In this document: piece after piece, positions 33,564 through 41,278 of the stretch
Numbering within the stretch: position 1 is the first letter of the stretch
How the letters are laid out: every line of letters begins with the position of its first letter
NCBI GenBank assembly: GCA_020721005.1
Contig: DYNP01000001.1
Span: forward strand, 390,269 to 454,268
Direction: 5' to 3'
DNA length: 64,000 bases
Source of the DNA: Thiomargarita sp.
Lineage (GTDB): Bacteria > Pseudomonadota > Gammaproteobacteria > Beggiatoales > Beggiatoaceae
Made by a program: the position numbers and the translations under genes
The notes under the pieces: generated by a model
Seen by the model: the letters and a program-made list of their open reading frames with translations, nothing else
What the model was told of the DNA's origin: nothing
Database searches by the model: none

Positions 33564-33881
33564 GGGTTATTGTATAGCAATTGGTTTGTTGCTGTACTTA
33601 TAGGCATAATTTATCAAAGTCCACGATACAATTTTAACTCAACAAAGTATTTTCAAATTTAACTTGACAACTGATTTTTTTGTACGACGACTGTATCGTA
33701 GTGGTAAAGAGCAAGATCATGTACCTTATGGCGATAACCAAGCCGGCAATTGTTCTCATTTTAAAGATTACTTAAGATTGGTCATGGGCGCGTAATGTTT
33801 TGTTAGGCACTTTGGTAAATTCACCCGATCCCGTTCGGGTCGCAGTTACCCAAACTTGCTGGTAGCAGGTTTGGGTAAGAA
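33564..33881. repeat. Structured dispersed element, copy A
   Basis: This non-coding stretch aligns with 40729-40967. Shared blocks include GGGGTTATTGTATAGCAA, ACGATACAATT, AACAAAGTATT, TTTAAAGATT, TTAGGC and GTCGCAGTTACC. Copy A has about 93 extra bases in the middle. Hairpins: H1 GTATAGCAA/TTGCTGTAC (33572-33597), H2 CGATCC/GGGTCG (about 33826-33843), and H3 a 14-bp stem TTACCCAAAC...GTTTGGGTAA (33846-33878) with an inner TGC/GCA. Stems at both ends recall IS200/IS605 termini or a structured RNA. No open frame is convincing. Confidence 0.65.
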
Positions 33882-34137
33882 CTGGAGAATGAAAAATCGG
33901 AAGCCCAATTTGTTCTTCTTTAAAAAGGAGGAGGGAGTATTTCACCTATCCCCAGTTATCGTTGGATAAGTGAAAGGGGAGAGGTGATGAGTCCTCCCTT
34001 TTTAGGAGGGAATGGGGAGGCTTTGCTAAAAAAATTGGACAACATTGAACTTATCGATTACACTGTCAGTTAACAGTGGTCTTTTAATGAACGGAATTTA
34101 ATTCGCAGGTGGACTTCTGTTAAAAACATCCCCTTAT
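33882..34137. other. Non-coding space with hairpins before tRNA-Arg
   Basis: TTTCACCTATCC (about 33939-33950) and GGATAAGTGAAA (about 33963-33974) form a 12-bp stem with one mismatch. CCTCCCTTTTTAGGAGG (34003-34019) is a second stem. No gene was seen. A promoter for the tRNA is expected here but I cannot point to a clear one. Confidence 0.4.
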
Positions 34138-34215
<78 letters not shown>

Positions 34216-34319
34216 ATCCTTCCCCACTTCCCTTCAGCTCCTTCATGCCAGTTCGGCTATTCAATCATCCTAATTGAACAATTGTGTTTCCTAAATACCA
34301 AGTCACTATTTAGATGTTA

Positions 34320-34347
34320 CTATTTAGGGATAAAAATCCCTAAATAG
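34320..34347. terminator. Perfect 12-bp stem-loop after the lipoprotein gene
   Basis: CTATTTAGGGAT (34320-34331) and ATCCCTAAATAG (34336-34347) are exact complements around AAAA (TTTT on the lipoprotein strand). It lies 8 bp beyond the stop of the leftward lipoprotein gene. The stem is strong but no T-run follows it. Confidence 0.6.
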
Positions 34348-34354
34348 AAGTATT

Positions 34355-34654
34355 CTACTTGTTAGCGGGAGGAGCTTCGTTCTCGTTATCCTCAACCACT
34401 GGAGGTTGGTTTTTCTCGGCTTGCTCATCTGGAGCAGTAGTGGGTTCTGGGGCTACAGCAGGTGTTGCCCCAGGAGTTCCGGCTGAGTCTGGAGCGGGTG
34501 GGGTAACTGGCTCAGCGGGAGGAGTTGGTGTTGCAGGTTGAGCAGCAGTAGAGGAAGGACTTTCAGTACCCCCACTGGTGGGAGCTGGTTTGTCACATCC
34601 GGCCAAACCCAGGGCTAGGAGTAGACTGGTTAGTAACACAATTTTAGATGACAT
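34355..34654 (-). CDS. Small proline-rich lipoprotein
   Basis: A 99-residue protein with a lipoprotein signal: basic start MSSKIV, hydrophobic LLTSLLLALG and lipobox LAGC. The lipidated cysteine is followed by a disordered chain rich in Pro, Ala, Thr, Ser and Glu, with no folded domain. ATG 34654 is chosen because AAGGAGAAATT lies just upstream; a start seven codons earlier would overlap that site. It is probably a periplasmic or outer-membrane spacer-type lipoprotein. Function is unknown. Confidence 0.75.
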   Translation of the reverse strand: MSSKIVLLTSLLLALGLAGCDKPAPTSGGTESPSSTAAQPATPTPPAEPVTPPAPDSAGTPGATPAVAPEPTTAPDEQAEKNQPPVVEDNENEAPPANK

Positions 34655-34846
34655 TGTTAATTTCTCCTTAAACAAGTTCGGTTTAAATTTCTTGGGTTAA
34701 AATACTTCCTCTTTTTTGGTTCATATGTCGAGGTAAGATTAAGTTATTAGTTTAAAATAAAAAGCTAATGGAAAAAAGTACTTTTATTTATTTATTTGAT
34801 TGACAACAATAAATATTTTCAGTATACCCTTTGTTAGGTTATTCAG

Positions 34847-35494
34847 TTGAGACGATTTGTTGTTTTGTGGTCTGTATTGTTAAGTTTAAGTAGTGAAGCT
34901 GCCTTACTCCATGAGGGTTTGTCCGATAACTTTTGGAAACAGTACACTTGGTATATTTATCCTTCAATCTCGATCATGCGTTACCGTTGGGGAACGCAGG
35001 ATCAGCCCAGTCCATTTTATGCTTATTGGGAGCAACACAGCGTGGGTTTCATGGTGAATTATTGGAGGGGAGAGGTTATAGGCTGGTACGGTAGCCAAAT
35101 GGAAAAATTTCAGGGGACACTTGACCAATACCATGTTTCCAAGTCCGGACAGTTAGGACAAGCTCGTCTACAGATACTTCCCAACGGTGAATTTTTTATG
35201 TGGGGACAGTATGATTCGCAAATACTTTCCAGTGATCATAAGCCAGTCGAAGAGAAGTATTTTAAGGGAAGAGAAAGGTTAAATTGGAGTATGAGCGTTT
35301 TTCCCAATGCCACTTGGGTATTTGGGCGCCAACATGGTTTACAAGCTTGGGGTCTCCAAAAAACTCTTCAGGATCAACGAGAGTTACAGGGATCAGAACA
35401 GTTAAGTCTCCATTGGTATTTTCCAGTATTCACCCCTCCTCACTGGACTGAAGAGTACAGTATTCAATTTCAAGGGCACATTACCCCTCCTTAA
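34847..35494 (+). CDS. Hypothetical exported protein, aromatic-rich
   Basis: I do not recognise this 215-residue protein. It starts with a short hydrophobic signal (RRFVVLWSVLLSLSSEAALL) and is very rich in Trp, Tyr and Gln (for example YTWYIYPSISIMRYRWG and LSLHWYFPVFTPPHW). The alternating pattern suggests a mainly beta, possibly outer-membrane or lipocalin-like fold. It starts with TTG 34847 and no clear ribosome-binding site, so the start is doubtful. No operon partner: htpG begins 105 bp later with its own leader. Confidence 0.6.
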   Translation: MRRFVVLWSVLLSLSSEAALLHEGLSDNFWKQYTWYIYPSISIMRYRWGTQDQPSPFYAYWEQHSVGFMVNYWRGEVIGWYGSQMEKFQGTLDQYHVSKSGQLGQARLQILPNGEFFMWGQYDSQILSSDHKPVEEKYFKGRERLNWSMSVFPNATWVFGRQHGLQAWGLQKTLQDQRELQGSEQLSLHWYFPVFTPPHWTEEYSIQFQGHITPP

Positions 35495-35598
35495 AATTAA
35501 AGCTGAGCTTTCTTAAAACAATCCGTTGAAATTAGGGTGGATACCCCTTATATTCCGACCATCATCAAACAATAGTATCAGGCAAATGGAGTTATGTT

Positions 35599-37527
35599 AT
35601 GACAGTTGAAGCACATCAAGAGACCTTGGGATTTCAGACAGAAATTAAGCAATTGCTGGACTTGATGATACATTCCTTATACAGCAATAAGGAGATCTTT
35701 TTGCGCGAATTGGTGTCTAATGCCTCAGATGCTGCGGACAAACTCCGCTTTCAAGCATTATCAGATGAGGGATTGTACGAGGGAGATGCCAACCTGAAGA
35801 TTTGGATAGAGGTGAATAAGGAAAATCGCACCTTGACGATCAGGGACAATGGGTTAGGCATGACCCGAGAAGAGGTAATCGCAAATATTGGGACTATTGC
35901 CAAATCTGGGACCCGAGAGTTTTTTAAGTCGTTGACTGGGGATCAGGCCCGTGATACCCAGTTGATCGGTCAATTTGGGGTGGGATTTTATTCCTCATTC
36001 ATCGTGGCTGATCAAGTTACGTTGATCACTCGAAAAGCAGGATTTGGTGCAGAGCATGGGGTAAAATGGACTTCATCTGGTGAAGGTAATTATACCATTG
36101 AGAATGTTACTCAAAATCAACGAGGAACGGAAGTGATCTTGCATTTGCGTCCTGAAGAGGATGAATTTTTGCAGGATTATCAGTTGCGCAGTGTTGTAAA
36201 AAAATATTCTGATCATATCATGTTGCCGATAGTGATGCCCAAGATCACCACGGACCAGGAAAAGAATGAGACCACCATTGAGGAAGAAGTGGTCAACAGT
36301 GCCACTGCCTTATGGACTCGAGGCAAACAGGAAATCACGGAAGAGGAGTATAAAGAATTTTACAAGCATGTGGCCCATGACTTTGATGCTCCGTTATTGT
36401 GGTTGCACAATAAGGTGGAAGGAACTCATGAGTACACTTTGTTATTTTACATTCCCTCTCGAGCTCCCTTTGACCTTTGGGACCGTAATAATCGGCGGGG
36501 AGTGAAATTGTATGTGCGACGGGTCTTTATCATGGATGACAATGATCAACTGTTGCCGCCCTATTTGCGATTCATGCGTGGTATTATCGACAGCAATGAT
36601 TTGCCTCTCAACATTTCCCGGGAGATTTTGCAACACAATAAACAGATTGAAAGCATTCGTTCGGGATCTGTCAAGAAGATTCTCAGTGCCTTGGAGAATT
36701 TGGCCAGTAATGAGCCGGAAAAATACGCCTCCTTTTGGAAGGAATTTGGTCGGGTATTCAAAGAAGGTATTATTGACGATTTTGGCAATCGGGAACGAGT
36801 GGCTAAATTGCTGCGGTTTTGCAGTACTCACGATGACAATGCGGTGCCGGCAATTACTTTAGACGGTTATGTCGAACGTATGAAAGAGGGGCAGGAGAAG
36901 ATTTACTATATCACTGCGGAAACTTTTGCCGCTGCCAAAAACAGTCCCCACTTGGAAATTTTCCGCAAAAAGGGCTTGGAAGTCTTGTTATTACATGAAC
37001 AAGTGGATGAATGGGTAGTCACTCATCTTACTGAATTCCAAGGTAAAAAATTGCATTCAGTGACCAAAGGGGAGCTGGATCTGGGGCAATTACAAGATGA
37101 GATTGAAAAACAAGCTACTGAGAAAGCTGCTCAGGAATTTAAACCTTTGGTGGAAAAAATCAAGGCGGTGTTGGGAGAGAAGGTTAAAGAAGTGCGAATT
37201 ACTCATCGTCTGACTCATTCTCCCGCTTGTTTAGTGGCGGATGAGCATGCGATGGATGCCAGCTTGGAACGGTTGTTGAAGGCTGCCGGTCAAACTATTC
37301 CCAACAGCAGTCCCATTTTTGAAATCAATCCTGAACACCCAATTATTGCCAGTATTCAACAGGAGAATGATGGGGAACGGTTTAAGGAATGGGCTTTAAT
37401 TCTGTTCGATCAAGCCTTACTAAGTGAAGGTGGACAACTTGATGACCCGGCAGCTTTTGTCAGTCGTTTAAATCAAATGTGGATGACGATCACTCAACCT
37501 GCCTCTCGCCTCATTCTACCTGGTTAG
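35599..37527 (+). CDS. htpG: Chaperone protein HtpG (Hsp90)
   Basis: Bacterial Hsp90, an ATP-dependent cytoplasmic chaperone, 642 residues. The N-terminal GHKL ATPase is clear: [43 protein letters not shown] and [15 protein letters not shown]. The middle domain contains [39 protein letters not shown]; the C-terminal dimerisation domain follows. It is intact and monocistronic, ending in a strong hairpin. Confidence 0.97.
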   Translation: MTVEAHQETLGFQTEIKQLLDLMIHSLYSNKEIFLRELVSNASDAADKLRFQALSDEGLYEGDANLKIWIEVNKENRTLTIRDNGLGMTREEVIANIGTIAKSGTREFFKSLTGDQARDTQLIGQFGVGFYSSFIVADQVTLITRKAGFGAEHGVKWTSSGEGNYTIENVTQNQRGTEVILHLRPEEDEFLQDYQLRSVVKKYSDHIMLPIVMPKITTDQEKNETTIEEEVVNSATALWTRGKQEITEEEYKEFYKHVAHDFDAPLLWLHNKVEGTHEYTLLFYIPSRAPFDLWDRNNRRGVKLYVRRVFIMDDNDQLLPPYLRFMRGIIDSNDLPLNISREILQHNKQIESIRSGSVKKILSALENLASNEPEKYASFWKEFGRVFKEGIIDDFGNRERVAKLLRFCSTHDDNAVPAITLDGYVERMKEGQEKIYYITAETFAAAKNSPHLEIFRKKGLEVLLLHEQVDEWVVTHLTEFQGKKLHSVTKGELDLGQLQDEIEKQATEKAAQEFKPLVEKIKAVLGEKVKEVRITHRLTHSPACLVADEHAMDASLERLLKAAGQTIPNSSPIFEINPEHPIIASIQQENDGERFKEWALILFDQALLSEGGQLDDPAAFVSRLNQMWMTITQPASRLILPG

Positions 37528-37546
37528 ATAATTTTTGCAGGATTTG

Positions 37547-37579
37547 AGGGATAACTTTTCTTTAGGAGAAGTTATCCCT
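37547..37579. terminator. AGGGATAACTT stem-loop between htpG and the Sel1 gene
   Basis: AGGGATAACTT (37547-37557) pairs exactly with AAGTTATCCCT (37569-37579). Convergent genes end on both sides, so it can serve as a two-way terminator. Same stem type as after dsrJ and rsxC. Confidence 0.65.
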
Positions 37580-37610
37580 TGTTTAACAATCTGACAATTA
37601 ATCTAATACC

Positions 37611-38066
37611 TCAATCTTTGGCAGCTTCTTCATACCAATACTGAGATTTTTCCAAATCTTTTTCCACCCCCCGCCCCTCTTTATAAAGATCACCCAACAT
37701 CATTTGGGCGCCAGCTAAATCTTGTTGAGCGGCAAGTTGAAACCAATGAGCGGCTGCCTGATCATTTTGTTGAACGCATTCCCCCTGCAAGTACATGAAC
37801 CCTAGGCCATGTTGCGCCACATCCAATCCCTGATCTGCTGCAGCCTTCATCCAACGAAACGCTTCGGGTTCATTTTTTACCATACCTAACCCATTTTGGA
37901 GCATGATGGCCAATCTGTACTGGGATTCTGGATGGTGAGCTTGAGCAAGTGGACGTAGAAGATCATAGGCGCGGACAAATTGTTTGGTTTCAAAAGCAGC
38001 AATACCACTTTGGAAACTCATGATATCTTCCGCCCTCATCGAATCTTTGTAAAAGGAGTCTGACAT
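37611..38066 (-). CDS. Sel1-repeat (TPR-like) protein
   Basis: A 151-residue protein made of about three Sel1-like helical repeats (for example ESQYRLAIMLQNGLGMVKNEPEAFRWMKAAADQGLD and the two following units with LGFMYLQGE and LGDLYKEGRGVEKD). No signal peptide, so probably cytoplasmic. Sel1 repeats mediate protein-protein contacts; the partner is unknown. It is convergent with htpG and divergent from the OmpA gene. Confidence 0.85.
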   Translation of the reverse strand: MSDSFYKDSMRAEDIMSFQSGIAAFETKQFVRAYDLLRPLAQAHHPESQYRLAIMLQNGLGMVKNEPEAFRWMKAAADQGLDVAQHGLGFMYLQGECVQQNDQAAAHWFQLAAQQDLAGAQMMLGDLYKEGRGVEKDLEKSQYWYEEAAKD

Positions 38067-38449
38067 GACAGTAACCTTTATTAGGGGATTAATCGAATAA
38101 TGAGAACCGTTTTTTTACATTATGGGGGATGTCCCTTGAAAATACAACCATCCTTTTAAGGGAAGTGGTGAAAATAAGCCCCTTATTTTTACCCTATTTT
38201 TACGACCCAATGCTGCATTTTATACTTAAAAGCAGTTGAAATTTTCCTATTGAGATAAAATCGCTTGCTAAAGTGACTCCTATAATCACATAATCAATTA
38301 TAATTTTGCCTCTTAGCCGCTAAGAACTGTGCGGAGTAAACAGGCCCTGCCTCCAAAACAGGTATGCTTCTTTCACGTTGATAAAGATCAGGGTCTGGAC
38401 ACTGAGGACTCAGTGACTCATTAATGAATCATTGAGGAGTTAAAAACAC
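38067..38449. other. Divergent regulatory space between Sel1 and OmpA genes
   Basis: No gene was seen. Near its right end CACTGA-GGAC-TCAGTG (38400-38415) is a perfect 6-bp hairpin. It is followed by the near-palindrome TGACTCATTAATGAATCA (38414-38431). Both lie in the probable leader of the OmpA gene. Confidence 0.4.
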
Positions 38450-38500
38450 ATGAGTATATCGAAAACATTAAGGACGAGTAAATTATGGCAAAACAACTGA
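38450..38500 (+). CDS. Possible 16-residue leader peptide overlapping the OmpA-family start
   Basis: ATG 38450, preceded by AGGAG at 38435-38439, opens MSISKTLRTSKLWQNN and stops at 38498-38500. The porin ATG 38485 lies inside this reading frame in another phase. The arrangement would allow translational coupling, but such a short frame may be chance. Confidence 0.3.
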   Translation: MSISKTLRTSKLWQNN

Positions 38501-39669
38501 ACTGGTATGCCGGTGCAATTGTCGTATTGACAACCAGCAGTGCTGGATTACAGGCCGTTGAACCCCTGGAACAGGGATTTTATGTTGCACCCTCTTTAGG
38601 GTATTATTTCTTCGATCAAGACAATGATAACCGCTCAGATGACGCCTTATTTTATGGCATCACTTTGGGTGCCCAGATTCATAAGTACTTCTCAATAGAG
38701 GCAGGTTATTATCGCTTAGAAAGTGAAGTCACTGTCAAAGATGAGGATTTTGGTGGAGCTCTGGCTGATGATGGACAGTATTATCTTGAAGGACAAGATG
38801 TCGAAGCCGATATGTATCGGCTCAGTGGTCTTTTTTACTTTGGCAATCAAACCCTCACGCCTTATGCTTTAGTGGGATATTCACGGTTGGAGCAAGATCC
38901 CTTGTTTGGGGGAGATGACGACATGATGGATGTTGGTTTGGGTATTCGTTATGCCCTCACCCCCAATCTTTCTGTTAAGGGAGAAGTGCGAGCCTCCCAC
39001 AGTTGGGGCAATGAAGATACTGATTATACCACAGGATTGGGAGTGGCTTATACCTTTGGAAAGGCAGCAGCGCCCACTCCTAAACCTGCTGAACCCGGCC
39101 CAGCTCAACCTGGAGATGCGGATGGTGACGGTGTGTTAGACGATGCGGATCTCTGCCCTGATACTCCAACAGGAGTAGAAGTGGACACTCAAGGATGTCC
39201 ATTAGACTCTGACCAAGATGGAGTACCTGATTATCGAGATCAATGTCCTGGCACTCCTGCTGGCACCAAAGTCGACAACACCGGTTGTCCTTCTATAGGT
39301 GAAACGCCAGTGACCATTGAACTTGAAGTTTTATTTGACAATAACAAAGCGGATGTGAAGCCACAATACTACGATAACATTCAAAAAGTCGCCGATTTCA
39401 TGCGTCAATATACCAATACTACCGCAGTTGTGGAAGGTCATACGGATGGACGTGGTAGCAATACTCACAACCAACGCTTATCCCAGAGACGGGCTGATGC
39501 TGTACGCAATACGTTGATCTCCCAATTTGGAGTTGATCCCAATCGATTAACTGCAATAGGATATGGAGAAGAACGACCCATTGCAGACAACAATACAGAT
39601 GCAGGCAGACAAGCTAACCGTCGAGTAGTTGCTGTGGTCAGTACCGTAGTGGCTCAACCCCAACAGTAA
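38485..39669 (+). CDS. OmpA-family outer-membrane protein with TSP3 repeats
   Basis: A 394-residue outer-membrane protein in OprF/OmpA style. A signal peptide (about residues 1-24, ending near GLQAVEP) precedes an eight-strand barrel (about 27-195). A proline-rich hinge (KPAEPGPAQPGD) and calcium-type TSP3 repeats follow (DADGDGVLDDADLCPDTPTG and SDQDGVPDYRDQCPGTPAG). The last part is a peptidoglycan-binding OmpA_C domain (VEGHTDGRGSNTHNQRLSQRRADAV and IGYGEERPIADN). It ties the outer membrane to the wall and may form a pore. AAGGACGAG precedes the ATG. Confidence 0.93.
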   Translation: MAKQLNWYAGAIVVLTTSSAGLQAVEPLEQGFYVAPSLGYYFFDQDNDNRSDDALFYGITLGAQIHKYFSIEAGYYRLESEVTVKDEDFGGALADDGQYYLEGQDVEADMYRLSGLFYFGNQTLTPYALVGYSRLEQDPLFGGDDDMMDVGLGIRYALTPNLSVKGEVRASHSWGNEDTDYTTGLGVAYTFGKAAAPTPKPAEPGPAQPGDADGDGVLDDADLCPDTPTGVEVDTQGCPLDSDQDGVPDYRDQCPGTPAGTKVDNTGCPSIGETPVTIELEVLFDNNKADVKPQYYDNIQKVADFMRQYTNTTAVVEGHTDGRGSNTHNQRLSQRRADAVRNTLISQFGVDPNRLTAIGYGEERPIADNNTDAGRQANRRVVAVVSTVVAQPQQ

Positions 39670-39798
39670 CCATCTTAAGGTTAAATTATAATCACTTTGA
39701 CCATCCTGCCCTTACAGGATGCCACTCTATAACCAAGCCAATCTGGGGTAAGGGTGGGCAACTTCTGTTCGTTGCTCACCGACACAAAATGGTGGGCA

Positions 39799-40304
39799 AA
39801 ATGAAAAGATGAAAGTTGCCCACCCTACCATTATCTACCATTCAGTTAAGATACCTTGGAGTAGAGGCTTTAGCCGGTCAGCCGTAGGCATCACCCCACG
39901 CACACACAAATTGCCTACCGCTGGCCGGCTAAAGCCTCCACTCCAACGGGGAAATCTTCCACTCCAACAGAAATTTCCCTTCCAACGGGAATTTCCCCCA
40001 CTCCTACCATTCAGTTAAGATATCTTGGAGTAGAGGCTTTAGCCGGTCAGCCGTAGGCATCACCCCACGCACACAAATTGCCTACCGCTGGCCGGCTAAA
40101 GCCTCCACTCCAACGGGGAAAGCCTCCACTCCAACGGGGAAAGGCTTCCACTCCAACAGAAATTTCCCTTTCAACGGGAATTTCCCCCACTGAATAGCGT
40201 GACTGGAATTGGAAGGCAACGATAAAGCGATTGCCCACTCTAGCATTAGACTATTAGCAATTTTATTTTTTCGCATTGCATCATTTTCTTTTGCAAGCGG
40301 TCTA
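39799..40304 (+). mobile_element. MITE-like element, left-truncated, with a duplicated internal module
   Basis: It begins abruptly with AAATGAAAAGATGAAAGTTGCCCA and carries the inverted module twice with a period of about 169 bp (TCAGTTAAGA at 39842 and 40011). It ends in the family's right terminus CTTTTGCAAGCGGTCTA (40288-40304). The left terminal repeat is missing. No gene is credible inside. Confidence 0.8.
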
Positions 40305-40728
40305 TTTAAAACCTTCGGATGCCGGTTACCCACATCTGCTTACTTTTCCCACTTTTCCCCTCCTCGTTCGTCTGAACATTTTTCCTTAACTCCCCTCATT
40401 CCAACTAAACAAAGTAGATGAAATGCAGTAACCTTTCCTTTGTTTTGCTAAGGAATTTTACTTTCCATTAACTCATTTAATTCATTTTCCCCCATTTTTT
40501 CATTTTTACCTCAATTCAGCCATTGAACTCCAACAACTTCTCTCAATAGTTAATTATATTCTAATATAGTTATAAGCTAATTTTCAAAATAAATTATCTT
40601 TAAAAATCAAAAAATTATCCTAATCATTCGTCCTATTTAGGCAGGTTGAATTTTAAAATCTATGCAGATGAGAAAATTTTACAAAAAACCAATAGACAAA
40701 TTTAAGACAATCGGTTAGTATTCACAAA
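40305..40728. other. AT-rich non-coding space
   Basis: I see no gene, repeat family member or clear promoter in these 424 bases. It is strongly AT-rich, especially 40540-40700. Confidence 0.4.
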
Positions 40729-40967
40729 GGGGTTGTTGTATAGTAATTTGGTCTGTTACCATACAAATTTATTATCATAACTCTAAGTATGAATTGTCAA
40801 AATCGACGATACAATTCCAACACAACAAAGTATTATAAGCCTGCGATTATTCCCATTTAAAGATTGCATGATGTGTACGCAGTATTTATTAGGCGCTTTA
40901 ATAGATTTACCCGACCTGTTTCTGGTCGCAATTACCAAAATTTGCCGATGGCAGATTGTGGTAAATA
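40729..40967. repeat. Structured dispersed element, copy B
   Basis: Partner of 33564-33881 without the 93-base insertion. The hairpins are kept although sequence differs. H1 is GTATAGTAA/TTACCATAC (40738-40764). H2 is CGACC/GGTCG (about 40912-40928). H3 is TTACCAAAAT...ATTGTGGTAA (40932-40964) with inner TGC/GCA. Compared with copy A, three base pairs change on both sides at once (C-G to T-A in H1; C-G to A-T and C-G to T-A in H3). It lies 310 bp before the molybdoenzyme operon. Confidence 0.65.
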
Positions 40968-41278
40968 AAAAGAATCGATAATCACAGTCTAAAGGATCCT
41001 TCTCCTTTTTTGGAAAGAGAAACTTACCACCCTTAACTTTTCCTCACTAAAGAGGGAGGCGAGTTCCTTCTCTTGTCTTGGAAAGAAGGACTGACCCCCC
41101 TAACCCCTTTTCAAGGATTGCTTTCCTTATTTTTGCGCAGGGAGGGGCAACGGGAGAACTCCTCTCATTCCTGATTTAAATTAAAAAGAGGATTGCGAGA
41201 GGGATGCCTTAACAGATGACCTACTTTGTCGATATTGACTTAAATTAAACCACCAAAATGATGTAGAAGGAGACGCTT
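40968..41278. other. Leader region of the molybdoenzyme operon
   Basis: Several purine/pyrimidine-rich stretches (CTCCTTTTTTGGAAAGAG, CCCCCCTAACCCCTTTTCAAGG) can form weak hairpins of the poly-C/G type. GAAGGAGA at 41264-41271 is the ribosome-binding site of the downstream gene. A promoter must lie here, but no box is convincing. Confidence 0.4.

Noticed and set aside
33805..33811. GTTAGGC read as an integron attC core site
   Set aside because: The matching R'' core is not found upstream, and the partner element has ATTAGGC, which breaks the GTTRRRY rule.
40047..40333. Short leftward frames within the MITE at 39799-40304
   Set aside because: Composed of repeat-module translation only; no coding evidence.
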